Shown piece after piece: positions 48,103-56,254 of a DNA stretch of 64,000 nt; within the stretch, counting starts at the first letter, position 1, and each line of letters opens with the position of its first letter. Below the pieces are notes generated by a model. It had not been told where the DNA came from. It worked only from the letters and a program-made list of their open reading frames with translations, and made no database searches. The position numbers and the translations under genes are program-made. The stretch spans positions 558,001 through 622,000 of the forward strand of contig NZ_CP147737.1 of assembly GCF_037265215.1 (NCBI RefSeq), in the 5' to 3' direction. This stretch comes from Xenorhabdus griffiniae. GTDB taxonomy: Bacteria > Pseudomonadota > Gammaproteobacteria > Enterobacterales > Enterobacteriaceae.

Positions 48103-49272
48103 TTATTTCTCTAGGAAAACATCACCTGCTTGTCGCCTTGGTAACGCCATGACGAGCTCAAGAATGGCTATCGCGGCGAGCGTAGTGATAAATAGGGATT
48201 TCCCTGCTTCAACTAATATCCAACCGCCTATCATTGGAAATCCAAATATCCCTATAAAGTAGGAAACAACGAACCAAGTAAGAGCTGCATGGCGATTCTC
48301 AAGGGAAGATTCGTTTATAGCCCAAGTTTGGATAACAGGATATACCAATCCATACCCCAAACCTGTTAAAATAGCTGCTGCAATCTGAAAGGTTGAATGA
48401 ATAGGTATACCTAACAAAGATAAAATGCCCAGAATTAAAAATGACATAAGTGTGATGACAAGTGGAATACGAGGCACAGTTGATAAATAGTGGGCCAACA
48501 GAAGCCGTGATATAACCACAGTTATCACATGAACAGCAAAAAATGTACTGGCACTTGAGTTTGTTCCTTCCACTATTGAACTCTGAAATGACATTATACC
48601 AGAGAACACGCAGCCTCCTAACCCTACCATAATAATCGGACGGATTGCACTCGTAACCGCAATCTTCGATATATTCTTTATCCAAGGTCTTAATGATAAT
48701 TCCCGTTGATTCTGCGGCTCTCTAAACCCAAATGTCATTAAAAATAGCGATGCAACAATAGCTACAATACCAACAAGAAGAAATGCTGTTAGGATAGGTA
48801 TTTTTACTTGTTCAACAATGATGGAGAGTACAATTGGGCTACCACAAATTCCTGCCATCTGGAAAGCACTAAAACGCGTAAACCAGTATCCTCTATCTGC
48901 ATCAGAAATACGTTCAGACAACGCCATTGGTCCACTAATATAGAATATACCCCAACCAAGACCAATCAAAAAAGCTCCTATACGTGGCATGTAACTCAGA
49001 TCACTACCGGAACTACTGAGAAGAAAATAACCACACGACACTGATAAAGCCGCTAAGGCTGCGAAACGCGATGCTTCCAGCCTCCCAGCAAACCATCCAA
49101 CCAAAGGAACACCAATCAACGTGCCGATTAAAGCCACACTCAATGTTATTCCTGTGTCAATATCACTCCCTCCTTGTGACCGGAAATATTCAGAAATTAA
49201 GAAAGTAGCTCCATACCCACCTGCAGTAAATGTGGTGCCGAAGAGGAGAAAAAGTGCTGACGTTGTTCGCAT
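48103..49272 (-). CDS. MFS transporter
   Basis: 389 residues, about 12 membrane helices. It starts MRTTSALFLLFGTTFTAGGY and has motif-A-like LVGWFAGRLEASRFAALAAL after helix 2 and an SERISDADRGYWFTRFSAFQ loop. The second half (GLGYGLVYPVIQTWAINESS, HAALTWFVVSYFIGIFGFPM) is typical of drug/metabolite efflux or sugar-efflux subfamilies. It is the third gene of an operon with a cysteine desulfurase (25 bases upstream) and an unknown protein, suggesting export of a small molecule from that pathway or self-protection. Confidence 0.85.
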   Translation of the reverse strand: MRTTSALFLLFGTTFTAGGYGATFLISEYFRSQGGSDIDTGITLSVALIGTLIGVPLVGWFAGRLEASRFAALAALSVSCGYFLLSSSGSDLSYMPRIGAFLIGLGWGIFYISGPMALSERISDADRGYWFTRFSAFQMAGICGSPIVLSIIVEQVKIPILTAFLLVGIVAIVASLFLMTFGFREPQNQRELSLRPWIKNISKIAVTSAIRPIIMVGLGGCVFSGIMSFQSSIVEGTNSSASTFFAVHVITVVISRLLLAHYLSTVPRIPLVITLMSFLILGILSLLGIPIHSTFQIAAAILTGLGYGLVYPVIQTWAINESSLENRHAALTWFVVSYFIGIFGFPMIGGWILVEAGKSLFITTLAAIAILELVMALPRRQAGDVFLEK

Positions 49273-49297
49273 GAATCAAATCCTATCACCAATATCA

Positions 49298-50476
49298 TTA
49301 AGTATTGAATGCCTTTGGAACCATAGATCTCAGTTTACTTATCGCTTCTTTCAAATGGAGGCAAACATAGCGTATTTCGTCTTCATTGTTAAATCTACCC
49401 AAACCGAAACGGACACTGGATTGAGCTTGCTCATTACTGAGGCCTATTGCTTTTAGAACATGCGATGGAGCCCTATTAGCAGATGTACATGCAGATCCGG
49501 AAGACAATGCAATATTAGAAAGCTCAAGCAAAAGTGAGTCTGCATCTATTCCCTCAAATGATACATTCAGTAACCCCGGAAGACATTCGGTTAGATGACT
49601 GTTTATCCGAATACCATCCATATTTTCGATAATATATTGTCGCAGTAAATTCCTTAAATGACGTAATCTTTGTGACTCATCAGGTAAGCTTTGAACAGAA
49701 AGCTCAACTGCGCGGCCAAATCCCACTATTCCTGGCACATTTAGAGTACCAGAGCGCAGACCCCGTTCATGTCCACCACCAACTATGAGGGGAGATAAAG
49801 CAATATTCTTATCGTGTGAGTTGATATAAAGTGCACCAATACCTTTGGGACCATATATTTTATGTGCAGAAAATGAGGCCAGGCTAATATTCATACGTTG
49901 TACATCAAACTCTATTTTTCCAAGCGCTTGTGTAGCATCGGTATGAAAAAATATATCGTGCTCTTTACAGATGGCACCTATTTCCTCAATTTTTTGTAAT
50001 GAACCAATTTCATTATTTGCCGACATAATAGAAACAAGATAAGTATCATCTCTCAATGCGTTATATATTGAAGCAGGGGAGACAACACCGTCACTTTGTG
50101 GTTGTACATAGGTTACGTCTATTCCCATTGATTCAAGTTTGGCGCAACAGTCAAGAACGGCCTTGTGCTCAATCATGGATGTGATGATATGCCCTTTTTT
50201 ATTTTTGTGCTGAAGAGTTGTGATGGCAAGATTAATCGACTCGGTTGAGCCAGATGTAAATATAATATCCGATGGTCTTACCGCATTGATTGATGAGGAA
50301 ATTAATTTCCTTGCATGATCAACAGCCTCTCTAGCTTTCCAGCCAAAAGTGTGGCTGATACTAGATGCATTGCCATACTCATGGGTAAGATAAGGCATCA
50401 TAGATTGAAGCACCTCAGGATCTAATGCGGTTGTAGCATTATTATCTAAATATATTAATTTTTTTAATGTTTTCAT
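49298..50476 (-). CDS. cysteine desulfurase (NifS/IscS-like)
   Basis: 392 residues, PLP class V aminotransferase fold. YLDNNATTALDPEVLQSMMP opens the protein; FTSGSTESINLAI, the PLP His in SMIEHKAVLDCCAKL, FHTDATQALGKI and the Schiff-base Lys in SFSAHKIYGPKG follow. The persulfide Cys sits in LSSGSACTSANRAPS and the C-terminal HVLKAIGLSNEQAQSSVRFG matches group I IscS/NifS enzymes. No iscU or other Fe-S assembly gene is adjacent, so it is likely a dedicated sulfur donor for the operon rather than the housekeeping copy. Confidence 0.92.
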   Translation of the reverse strand: MKTLKKLIYLDNNATTALDPEVLQSMMPYLTHEYGNASSISHTFGWKAREAVDHARKLISSSINAVRPSDIIFTSGSTESINLAITTLQHKNKKGHIITSMIEHKAVLDCCAKLESMGIDVTYVQPQSDGVVSPASIYNALRDDTYLVSIMSANNEIGSLQKIEEIGAICKEHDIFFHTDATQALGKIEFDVQRMNISLASFSAHKIYGPKGIGALYINSHDKNIALSPLIVGGGHERGLRSGTLNVPGIVGFGRAVELSVQSLPDESQRLRHLRNLLRQYIIENMDGIRINSHLTECLPGLLNVSFEGIDADSLLLELSNIALSSGSACTSANRAPSHVLKAIGLSNEQAQSSVRFGLGRFNNEDEIRYVCLHLKEAISKLRSMVPKAFNT

Positions 50477-50532
50477 GATGTCTTACATTTGTAATGTAAA
50501 AATGGAATTATCTTCTTATATTTTTAAAATAA

Positions 50533-51240
50533 TTAGGCAATTGTTATATCACCTTGGCTTACATCACCAGTTTCGCTAACGAGATTAAGACGAATAGCAC
50601 TGGAAACACCTAACATATGGCTAAGTTGAAGCCCGCGAACATATGCTAGTGCTCTAGACCACACACAATCTTCAAAAAACACTTCCAGGAGTGTATCTGT
50701 ATTACCACCTGCTGCTTTCTCAAAATATTCTTTTGTAATAGCTGCACAAGTGAGTTTTTCAGTTGGCTCTTCATAAGAAACATCAGACATTGATGGTTTG
50801 GAATCTGAGGTACTTTTGGAAACCATTCGTTGCTTGAGTTTTTCGGGTATTTCCTCGGAGGCAAGAATGTGAACTAAGTGCTGTCTCGCTGAATCTTCGT
50901 GAATAACTCGTATTTCACTCAGTGGTATTTGATATTTTTCAGCTACAGGTAAAAAAACATTTACAATCGAGGCGTGGAGTTGGCTCAAACGAGGATTTCT
51001 TTTTTGAGAATTGGAGAGATTATCCGTCAAGAATTGTAGACGAAATATTCCACGGTGATCGAAGGCTATAGATATTCTTGGTAATTGGCCACATTTATCT
51101 TGGATTTTTTTAGCTAATAGAAGAGCTGCTTCAAAGGCTTTCAGTTGTGCTTCGACAACTATTTTATCCTTTTGATCAAGATAAACACGTGAATTACCAG
51201 CGAGTATACTGATATTAGTTTCTTGTATATTTGTATTCAT
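50533..51240 (-). CDS. uncharacterised 235-residue protein, first gene of the desulfurase operon
   Basis: The soluble protein begins MNTNIQETNISILAGNSRVY, has a helical stretch (VVEAQLKAFEAALLLAKKIQ) and a strand-like segment (RISIAFDHRGIFRLQFL), then a Ser-rich linker (SKSTSDSKPSMSDVSYEEP), and ends in a second helical region with FFEDCVWSRALAYVRGLQLS. Three Cys are scattered. I recognise no family. It leads the operon, 56 bases ahead of the desulfurase, so it could be a sulfur acceptor or a scaffold; this is inference from position only. Confidence 0.65.
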   Translation of the reverse strand: MNTNIQETNISILAGNSRVYLDQKDKIVVEAQLKAFEAALLLAKKIQDKCGQLPRISIAFDHRGIFRLQFLTDNLSNSQKRNPRLSQLHASIVNVFLPVAEKYQIPLSEIRVIHEDSARQHLVHILASEEIPEKLKQRMVSKSTSDSKPSMSDVSYEEPTEKLTCAAITKEYFEKAAGGNTDTLLEVFFEDCVWSRALAYVRGLQLSHMLGVSSAIRLNLVSETGDVSQGDITIA

Positions 51241-51786
51241 TAACTATTCGTCCATCATATGTAATTATTAATCCACGCAGGTGAAGATAGCATATGAAAA
51301 ATTCATCAAGCAATTTATTAACTAAAAAAGTATAAGCTAGATCAAAATATTTTAAGTTAGAATTAGAGTATATGTCAAAATCCATTTTTTTGTTTTTTAA
51401 ATAGTAATAATAATCATGCTTTTGATATTCACCACTCTGGTGAATCTTTGCTTCAGAGGATATATTTTCATGTGAAATAATATAACCTCAAATCTATTTA
51501 TTAATTGTTATTTTAATAAATAATTTCATTGCTTATAATTTAGCAATCTTGGGTTCATCAGTGAGTGAACTTGTATATACTAAAAAATAAAAACTGTTGT
51601 TTTAGTGTAAAGAAGCATTCTTTTCTAGGATTATCATAAAGTATCCTAAAAAATACAAACTCACGAAAATGGTACCAACTGATGCGCTCATATCGAGATC
51701 TAACCAAAATAATTCTTAAAATTAGTGTTGAATAACGATTCAAACAACACTGACACGCTGCGTTTGTCTTCTCAGCATTATCGTGT
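51241..51786. other. AT-rich region between the desulfurase operon and the hsdM remnant
   Basis: No gene supported. It is very AT-rich and should hold the promoter of the minus-strand operon. Around 51560-51780 there is sequence without convincing frames on either strand, probably decayed coding DNA adjoining the hsdM fragment. Confidence 0.4.
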
Positions 51787-52089
51787 TTGCTCTGTTCATC
51801 AATGGCTTTGATTGGGGCTAAAAGCTGGCTGATGCGTAATGTGATAATATTGCGTGCGCCGATATCAGCCTTTAGCCGCTTAATTAACCCAGCGCACAAA
51901 GACTTGTTCGACGGAATTTTCACTACCCTAGAGACAGGTCTAAGCAAATTGGGAGAAAGTGCTGCTGCACAAACCCAGGTAGCGATGGATCTCATTCACC
52001 TGATTGATGATATTCCGATGAAAGGCAAGCATGCTTATGATGTGCTTGGTTTTATCTACGAATACTTAATCAACCTCAGCTTCGTTTAA
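51787..52089 (+). pseudogene. type I restriction-modification methyltransferase HsdM, fragment
   Basis: The stretch DLFDGIFTTLETGLSKLGES, AAAQTQVAMDLIHLIDDIPM and HAYDVLGFIYEYLI matches the conserved N-terminal helical domain of HsdM just before its GEFYTP motif. The frame then runs into NLSFV and a stop, before any SAM-binding motif. The upstream ~100 residues are not recognisable. It is a relic of a type I system, consistent with an old defence or mobile island at the tRNA site. Confidence 0.6.
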
Positions 52090-52116
52090 GAATAGCGACC
52101 TCAGTATCTCGTAAAT

Positions 52117-52576
52117 TCAAGCTCGGTTTTTTAGGCTGGAATGTGTAAGAATAAGACCAGCGGCGATTTCCAGCAGAAAACCGAGCTGACTGCGATGCCT
52201 TGAATGCTCTATCTGGGAAATATTTTTGAGCTGGTCGACGACCGTTTTTATCAAAAATCGCCGTCTTAACATCAGCCTATCCCAGAGAGATAACGCTTTG
52301 GCCTTCATGTTACTCCGGACATGGGTGACTATAGCTGACTAATCTGGGGAAATTATTCATAACATATTGTTTTACATGTTCAATATAAAACGTTTTAAAA
52401 TCACGATAATGGCTCATAGGGAATAAAATGAGGATCATCATGACTTCACTGAGAGAAAGGGAAGCGTTTCGGTACCGTTTACGTAATCCATTTTTCATGA
52501 GCTGCTGATGCCAGAGAGGGATAAATTTTGGGCAAAAGTCATCGACGTCGCAGTAAAGTTCTTCTAAATTATACAT
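52117..52576 (-). pseudogene. IS982-family transposase, internally deleted
   Basis: The N-terminus (MYNLEELYCDVDDFCPKFIP to MMILILFPMSHYRDFKTFYI) is joined by deletion near 52310 to the C-terminus (LWDRLMLRRRFLIKTVVDQL, NISQIEHSRHRSQLGFLLEI). The whole catalytic centre is missing. It belongs to a different IS982 subgroup from the intact copy at 2831-3730. Confidence 0.8.
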
Positions 52577-52660
52577 GCCTGAGGAGCTCCACGATTTTGT
52601 TTTCTTTAGCAAAAACTTTGATCGTGCCTCAGACACTTTAGTTCCCTTCTTAAGCGGAGC

Positions 52661-52750
52661 TCAGGTTAAATAAAGGCCTCCGCCATCGGCAAGTTTGTAG
52701 GTTTTTTCTTTGGGTTTTGCAGTTTCGATTTGTCGTGCGTTTAGTTTCAT
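52661..52750 (-). pseudogene. P4-type tyrosine integrase, N-terminal fragment
   Basis: MKLNARQIETAKPKEKTYKL followed by ADGGGLYL is the arm-DNA-binding start of P4-like island integrases. It stops after 29 residues at the junction with IS982 sequence. It lies about 165 bases beyond the 3' end of the tRNA-Phe half on the same strand, the classic attachment-site/integrase layout of a genomic island. Confidence 0.75.
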
Positions 52751-52915
52751 TATTAAGGGCATTCTTTCAATCGAATGGTAAGTGCCCCGAATTATGCCCT
52801 TCGCTGCATCTTGATTGCAACAGACGAAACTAGACGTAATAATAAGAAAGGGTGTTGATTTTGTTGGGTTTGAAAGAAATTGTTTGACTGGGTTGGACTT
52901 CACTGGAAGTTGAAG

Positions 52916-52965
52916 TGGTGCCCGGACTCGGAATCGAACCACCGACACGGGGATTTTCAATCCCC
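52916..52965 (-). pseudogene. tRNA-Phe 3' half (attachment-site remnant, minus strand)
   Basis: On the minus strand, the anticodon hairpin GGGGATTGAAAATCCCC (anticodon GAA) is followed by GTGTCGGTGGTTCGATTCCG and AGTCCGGGCACCA, closely matching the 3' half of bacterial tRNA-Phe. The 5' half with the D-arm is absent, replaced by an inverted copy. The T-stem is imperfect (GGTGG against CCGAG), so this is not a working tRNA. Confidence 0.75.
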
Positions 52966-52984
52966 GTGTCGGTGGTTCGATTCC
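52930..52984. repeat. perfect 24-bp palindrome of two head-to-head tRNA halves
   Basis: GGAATCGAACCACCGACACG (52930 onward, arm ending 52953) and its exact complement (52961-52984) flank the loop TTTTCAA. The symmetry comes from two tRNA 3' segments facing each other, one on each strand, sharing an anticodon hairpin. Confidence 0.9.
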
Positions 52985-52997
52985 GCCTCCGGCACCA
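52950..52997 (+). pseudogene. second tRNA 3' half (plus strand)
   Basis: GTGTCGGTGGTTCGATTCCG is followed by CCTCCGGCACCA. Here the T-stem pairs properly (GGTGG with CCGCC) but the acceptor end (CTCCGGC) differs from the minus-strand half, so it derives from a different tRNA copy or from a recombined attachment site. No 5' half exists. Confidence 0.65.
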
Positions 52998-53129
52998 AGA
53001 TTTTAAAGCTAATTTGTTGAATATTATCAGATAATTAACAAATAAGTTAAAATTTATGGCTGTTAAGAAAATGTTAAACAATTGGTATCCTGATTTGCAT
53101 ACTCAATGTTTAAAAAGCCAAATAAAGAA

Positions 53130-53168
53130 TACAGGGTGCCTGCGTTTGCAAGCACTCTTTTTTCGTTC
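53130..53168 (+). terminator. rho-independent terminator
   Basis: GTGCCTGCGTTTGCAAGCAC forms a hairpin with one mismatch, followed by TCTTTTTTC. Positioned about 130 bases downstream of the plus-strand tRNA half, it would end a tRNA transcript and is probably inherited from the original tRNA locus. Confidence 0.65.
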
Positions 53169-53345
53169 GAGGTAAAGAGTTCAGTAATTGATTCTGATGT
53201 CAAGTGAGGTGTAAACTTCGCGGGATACCAGTCCGGTATCAATTATCTTTTTATACCATCTATGTTGATGCAGGGCAGTTCAATCCATTCCATCCTCCTA
53301 AACCCTGATTGAAACGCGCCCTGTTTTTTTTCTGAGCCCCCTGCT

Positions 53346-53537
53346 TTACACCGACAGATCCAGATATATCGCCAGCTCGCTTTCCAGCGTTTTACCCGCG
53401 ATTTCCATATCAATGTCAATGTATTCCATCGTGGTCGCCAGACTGCGGTGCCCCAACAGGCTTCTGACCAGTTGCAGGTTACGGTCGGGGGCTTTCATCA
53501 GCTCCGTTGCCAGGGTATGACCAGGGCGCGAGCACAC
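53346..53537 (-). pseudogene. tyrosine recombinase, C-terminal fragment
   Basis: About 60 residues contain RPGHTLATELM, NLQLVRSLLGHRSLATTMEY and IDIDMEIAGKTLESELAIYL, the last part of a phage/plasmid tyrosine recombinase with the His of LLGH and the nucleophile Tyr of TMEYI. Everything upstream, including the first catalytic Arg, is missing. It marks another broken integration module beside the tRNA palindrome. Confidence 0.75.
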
Positions 53538-54015
53538 TATTTTTACTGCTTTTTAAAGATTAATAATTTTCAATATTTGATTATCACAGTTTTATATCGG
53601 ATAATAATTAAACTAAATTACAGTTCTTTAGACATTTATAGTTAACAAAAGAGTTAAAGAACAATGCTGACATTTTAAGTGCAAATATTAATCAAAGTAT
53701 GCTCTCGCCCTGCGGTAACCCGGAGAAGACAAGCGTAGCGCGTCAGTGGTTCTATACTAATAGACCAATATTAAGCGAGGAACTTTTTTGGCTGACAATC
53801 AATTTGGCATCACATTCGCGTGCATTCCCCTAATGCAATGTGGTAACCGACATTCCGCACCTTATTCATAAGTCATTTTTTTAATTGATAATTAAATTGC
53901 ATAAAATTTACGCAACCTTTTGATAATCAGCGCATTACGGATATGGCTGCGGAATGACAGTGGTAGAGCAATTTTCCGTGCTTACTACAACAATTCTAAG
54001 GGTGTAATAACAAAT
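53538..54015. other. gene-free boundary of the biosynthetic operon
   Basis: No gene found. GCTCTCGCCCT at 53701 repeats a motif seen near 8937 and may be an element tip. CCCTGCGGTAACCCGGAGAA (from 53708) is locally GC-rich without an evident frame. No strong terminator is seen for the minus-strand operon ending at 54016. Confidence 0.4.
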
Positions 54016-55026
54016 TTATGGAGTTACATAAAGCTGATGTTCTGTTATTGCCATTGCAAGACTATATTCAACATCTGAAGCCTGAATTTGACGCAATGTT
54101 TCCTGTTTAGGAAGATAAGGTAACAGATATTCCTGACGCTGAGGGAAAGTAAGGCACTGCGGTATAGGGCAAGAAATTGTGCTTTTTTCATTCATTCTGA
54201 TGGCATTATCAATAATATCCGACCAATACCGTTGCATCTTTATTCCCCCAACAATTGCGGTCGGTGCCAACGGAAATAACAGAGATATATTGGTATAATT
54301 ATCATAAATATATGCATTTTCCCACCGATGTGTATTTTCAAGTTGATATTCATTAAGTTTGCGGCTTTGGGCATGGGTTAATAAATTCAATAACCAAGGG
54401 TGTACGTCAGGTTGCTGCCTGGCGAGTGTCTGCATCAATAAAATTAATATATCCAGCGGAAGATAAAGAGTTCTGTCGGCAAGAGTAAAACCCGATAACT
54501 GTTCCTGAAAGGCCTGCAAAATAAGATATGAGAGAGCCAGATTATCGGCGCATTGCGCTAATTGTGCTCCCTGCTCCAAAAAATGAGGATAACATTGCTT
54601 ATCTAGTAATAAAGGAGATTGGCTGGCAATAATATAATGTTTTTTCTTTTTATTACGACTGAATATGGATTTTTTTATTAATATACCTTCCTCATTGAGA
54701 TACCACCAAGCATAAGGACGCCAGCCCAGATCACTAAAATTTGTATGGGTCAGAACCACTCGGAGATGAAAAATTTCATAGTCTTCCTTTTGTTTGTCAG
54801 TAACAAATTTGCTGACACCAGCACGTGGGAAAAATATGTTAGGGCTAGCATGAGGTAAAGTAACAAATATTTTTTTTGCGCAGAGAAAACGTCTCAATGT
54901 TATTTTATTCCAACCTAATAAAGACCATACATAGTGTGATAATGTATTTGGTAGGGTTGGAAAAAGTAGAGTTTTTTGATCATTTATCCGTGAAATAACC
55001 AACCAACGATAAACTATATTATTCAT
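54016..55026 (-). CDS. orphan protein at the 3' end of the phosphonate-type operon
   Basis: About 336 residues from ATG 55026 (MNNIVYRWLVISRINDQKTL), which overlaps the MFS stop by eight bases; a longer frame to 55095 is less likely. It is a soluble-looking protein with FRRAGV-like FFPRAGVSKFVTDKQKEDYE, ILIKKSIFSRNKKKKHYIIA, and aliphatic helices (TLYLPLDILILLMQTLARQQ). No catalytic motif is obvious and I recognise no family. Translational coupling to the exporter argues that it belongs to the pathway. Confidence 0.7.
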   Translation of the reverse strand: MNNIVYRWLVISRINDQKTLLFPTLPNTLSHYVWSLLGWNKITLRRFLCAKKIFVTLPHASPNIFFPRAGVSKFVTDKQKEDYEIFHLRVVLTHTNFSDLGWRPYAWWYLNEEGILIKKSIFSRNKKKKHYIIASQSPLLLDKQCYPHFLEQGAQLAQCADNLALSYLILQAFQEQLSGFTLADRTLYLPLDILILLMQTLARQQPDVHPWLLNLLTHAQSRKLNEYQLENTHRWENAYIYDNYTNISLLFPLAPTAIVGGIKMQRYWSDIIDNAIRMNEKSTISCPIPQCLTFPQRQEYLLPYLPKQETLRQIQASDVEYSLAMAITEHQLYVTP

Positions 55027-56254
55027 TTTTTGTTCCTTTACCAAGCAAATTTCTCTGAAATAAATACCATTGCAAAGAAAATAACAATAAGACACTCGCC
55101 ATTAAGTAATAAGTTGTTTTCAGAGAAAAGAGTGATAATAATGCTCCAGCACCTAATGAAAATGTTATTTTAGACAATGAAGCAATAGATGTTCTTAGCA
55201 TAATAAATTTTCCAACATCCTGTTTTTCAGGCATTTGATTACATTTCACCTGAATACATATAATGTGGAAGGTTATAAATAGTGTTGCCAAAAATAACAA
55301 TGCAGTCACCAAATACTTATTCTCTGTCTCAACCATAAATATAATGATGATTGCACTAACTAACAGTGCATTATTAAGAATTAATTTTTCTCCGACTATT
55401 TTTCGCGACAAAAGTAAACCAGAGATAAATCCCGCTATCATACAGCTAATATTGAGTGACGCATAAAAGCTTCCCTCTAATTCAGTAAGAGTATTAGCCA
55501 GTGACGGCAAAGAGGTATTAATAAATTGAAATGCACCACTGGAAGGAATGGAAAATAATAGTATTGTTCTTAATTCCTGTCGGTTAAATACATGGGCGAG
55601 ATAGGATTTATCCAGCAACTGTTTCTGCTTTTTATCGGTATGAACTGTTGTTGGTATCATTGATAAAGTAAAAGAGGTAAAAAACACGGTCGCCATTGTA
55701 CTCGCGGCATAAAAAAAACCAGAAATAAATAAGCCTGAATTACCGGCATCCAATGTGAGAAATAATCCCCCCAGTGCTGCACCTGATGTTTGAGAAATCT
55801 GAATATTGGATGCCGAAATTTGCAACATTTTACTACCATCCTCTGGCGTGAAATTATCCCGAACAATACGATTAACCGATGTTTTATTGAACATCTTCAC
55901 CAGAGATAAGATACTTTGTATGGTCATTATTGCCAGCATGAGTAATGTTGGTTGTGTTGCTGAAAATAAAAAAAACAGTGGCAGGCAGAGTGCTGACAGA
56001 GTGAGGATGCCATTACTGACAGTGAGTTGCCCGGCAGGTTTTTTAGAATCAGCAAATGAAAGAAGAAAAAAACCCATAATTGCGGAGGGAAAATACCCCG
56101 CTACTATTGTGAGACTGACAGCTAACGGACTGTGTGTGATTTGGAAAACCAACCAGAGAATAATCACACTTTGCATCCCCTCAGCTAAGGCAGAAAAAGT
56201 TATATAGGTTTGGAACCCTATAAATTTTTTCCACAATAACTGTTGATTCTTCAT
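55019..56254 (-). CDS. MFS exporter of the biosynthetic operon
   Basis: 411 residues, about 12 membrane helices (QLLWKKFIGFQTYITFSALA, VIILWLVFQITHSPLAVSLT, then SAIMGFFLLSFADSKKPAGQ as motif A). The architecture matches MFS_3/EntS-like exporters. It overlaps the upstream ATP-grasp gene by four bases and probably exports the operon's product, giving self-protection. Confidence 0.85.
   Translation of the reverse strand: MKNQQLLWKKFIGFQTYITFSALAEGMQSVIILWLVFQITHSPLAVSLTIVAGYFPSAIMGFFLLSFADSKKPAGQLTVSNGILTLSALCLPLFFLFSATQPTLLMLAIMTIQSILSLVKMFNKTSVNRIVRDNFTPEDGSKMLQISASNIQISQTSGAALGGLFLTLDAGNSGLFISGFFYAASTMATVFFTSFTLSMIPTTVHTDKKQKQLLDKSYLAHVFNRQELRTILLFSIPSSGAFQFINTSLPSLANTLTELEGSFYASLNISCMIAGFISGLLLSRKIVGEKLILNNALLVSAIIIIFMVETENKYLVTALLFLATLFITFHIICIQVKCNQMPEKQDVGKFIMLRTSIASLSKITFSLGAGALLSLFSLKTTYYLMASVLLLFSLQWYLFQRNLLGKGTKNE

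Noticed and set aside
52930..52984. Intact tRNA gene (Phe, or Glu from the UUC loop on the plus strand)
   Set aside because: Neither strand has a D-arm or 5' acceptor strand; the apparent UUC anticodon is only the complement of the GAA hairpin of the opposite half.
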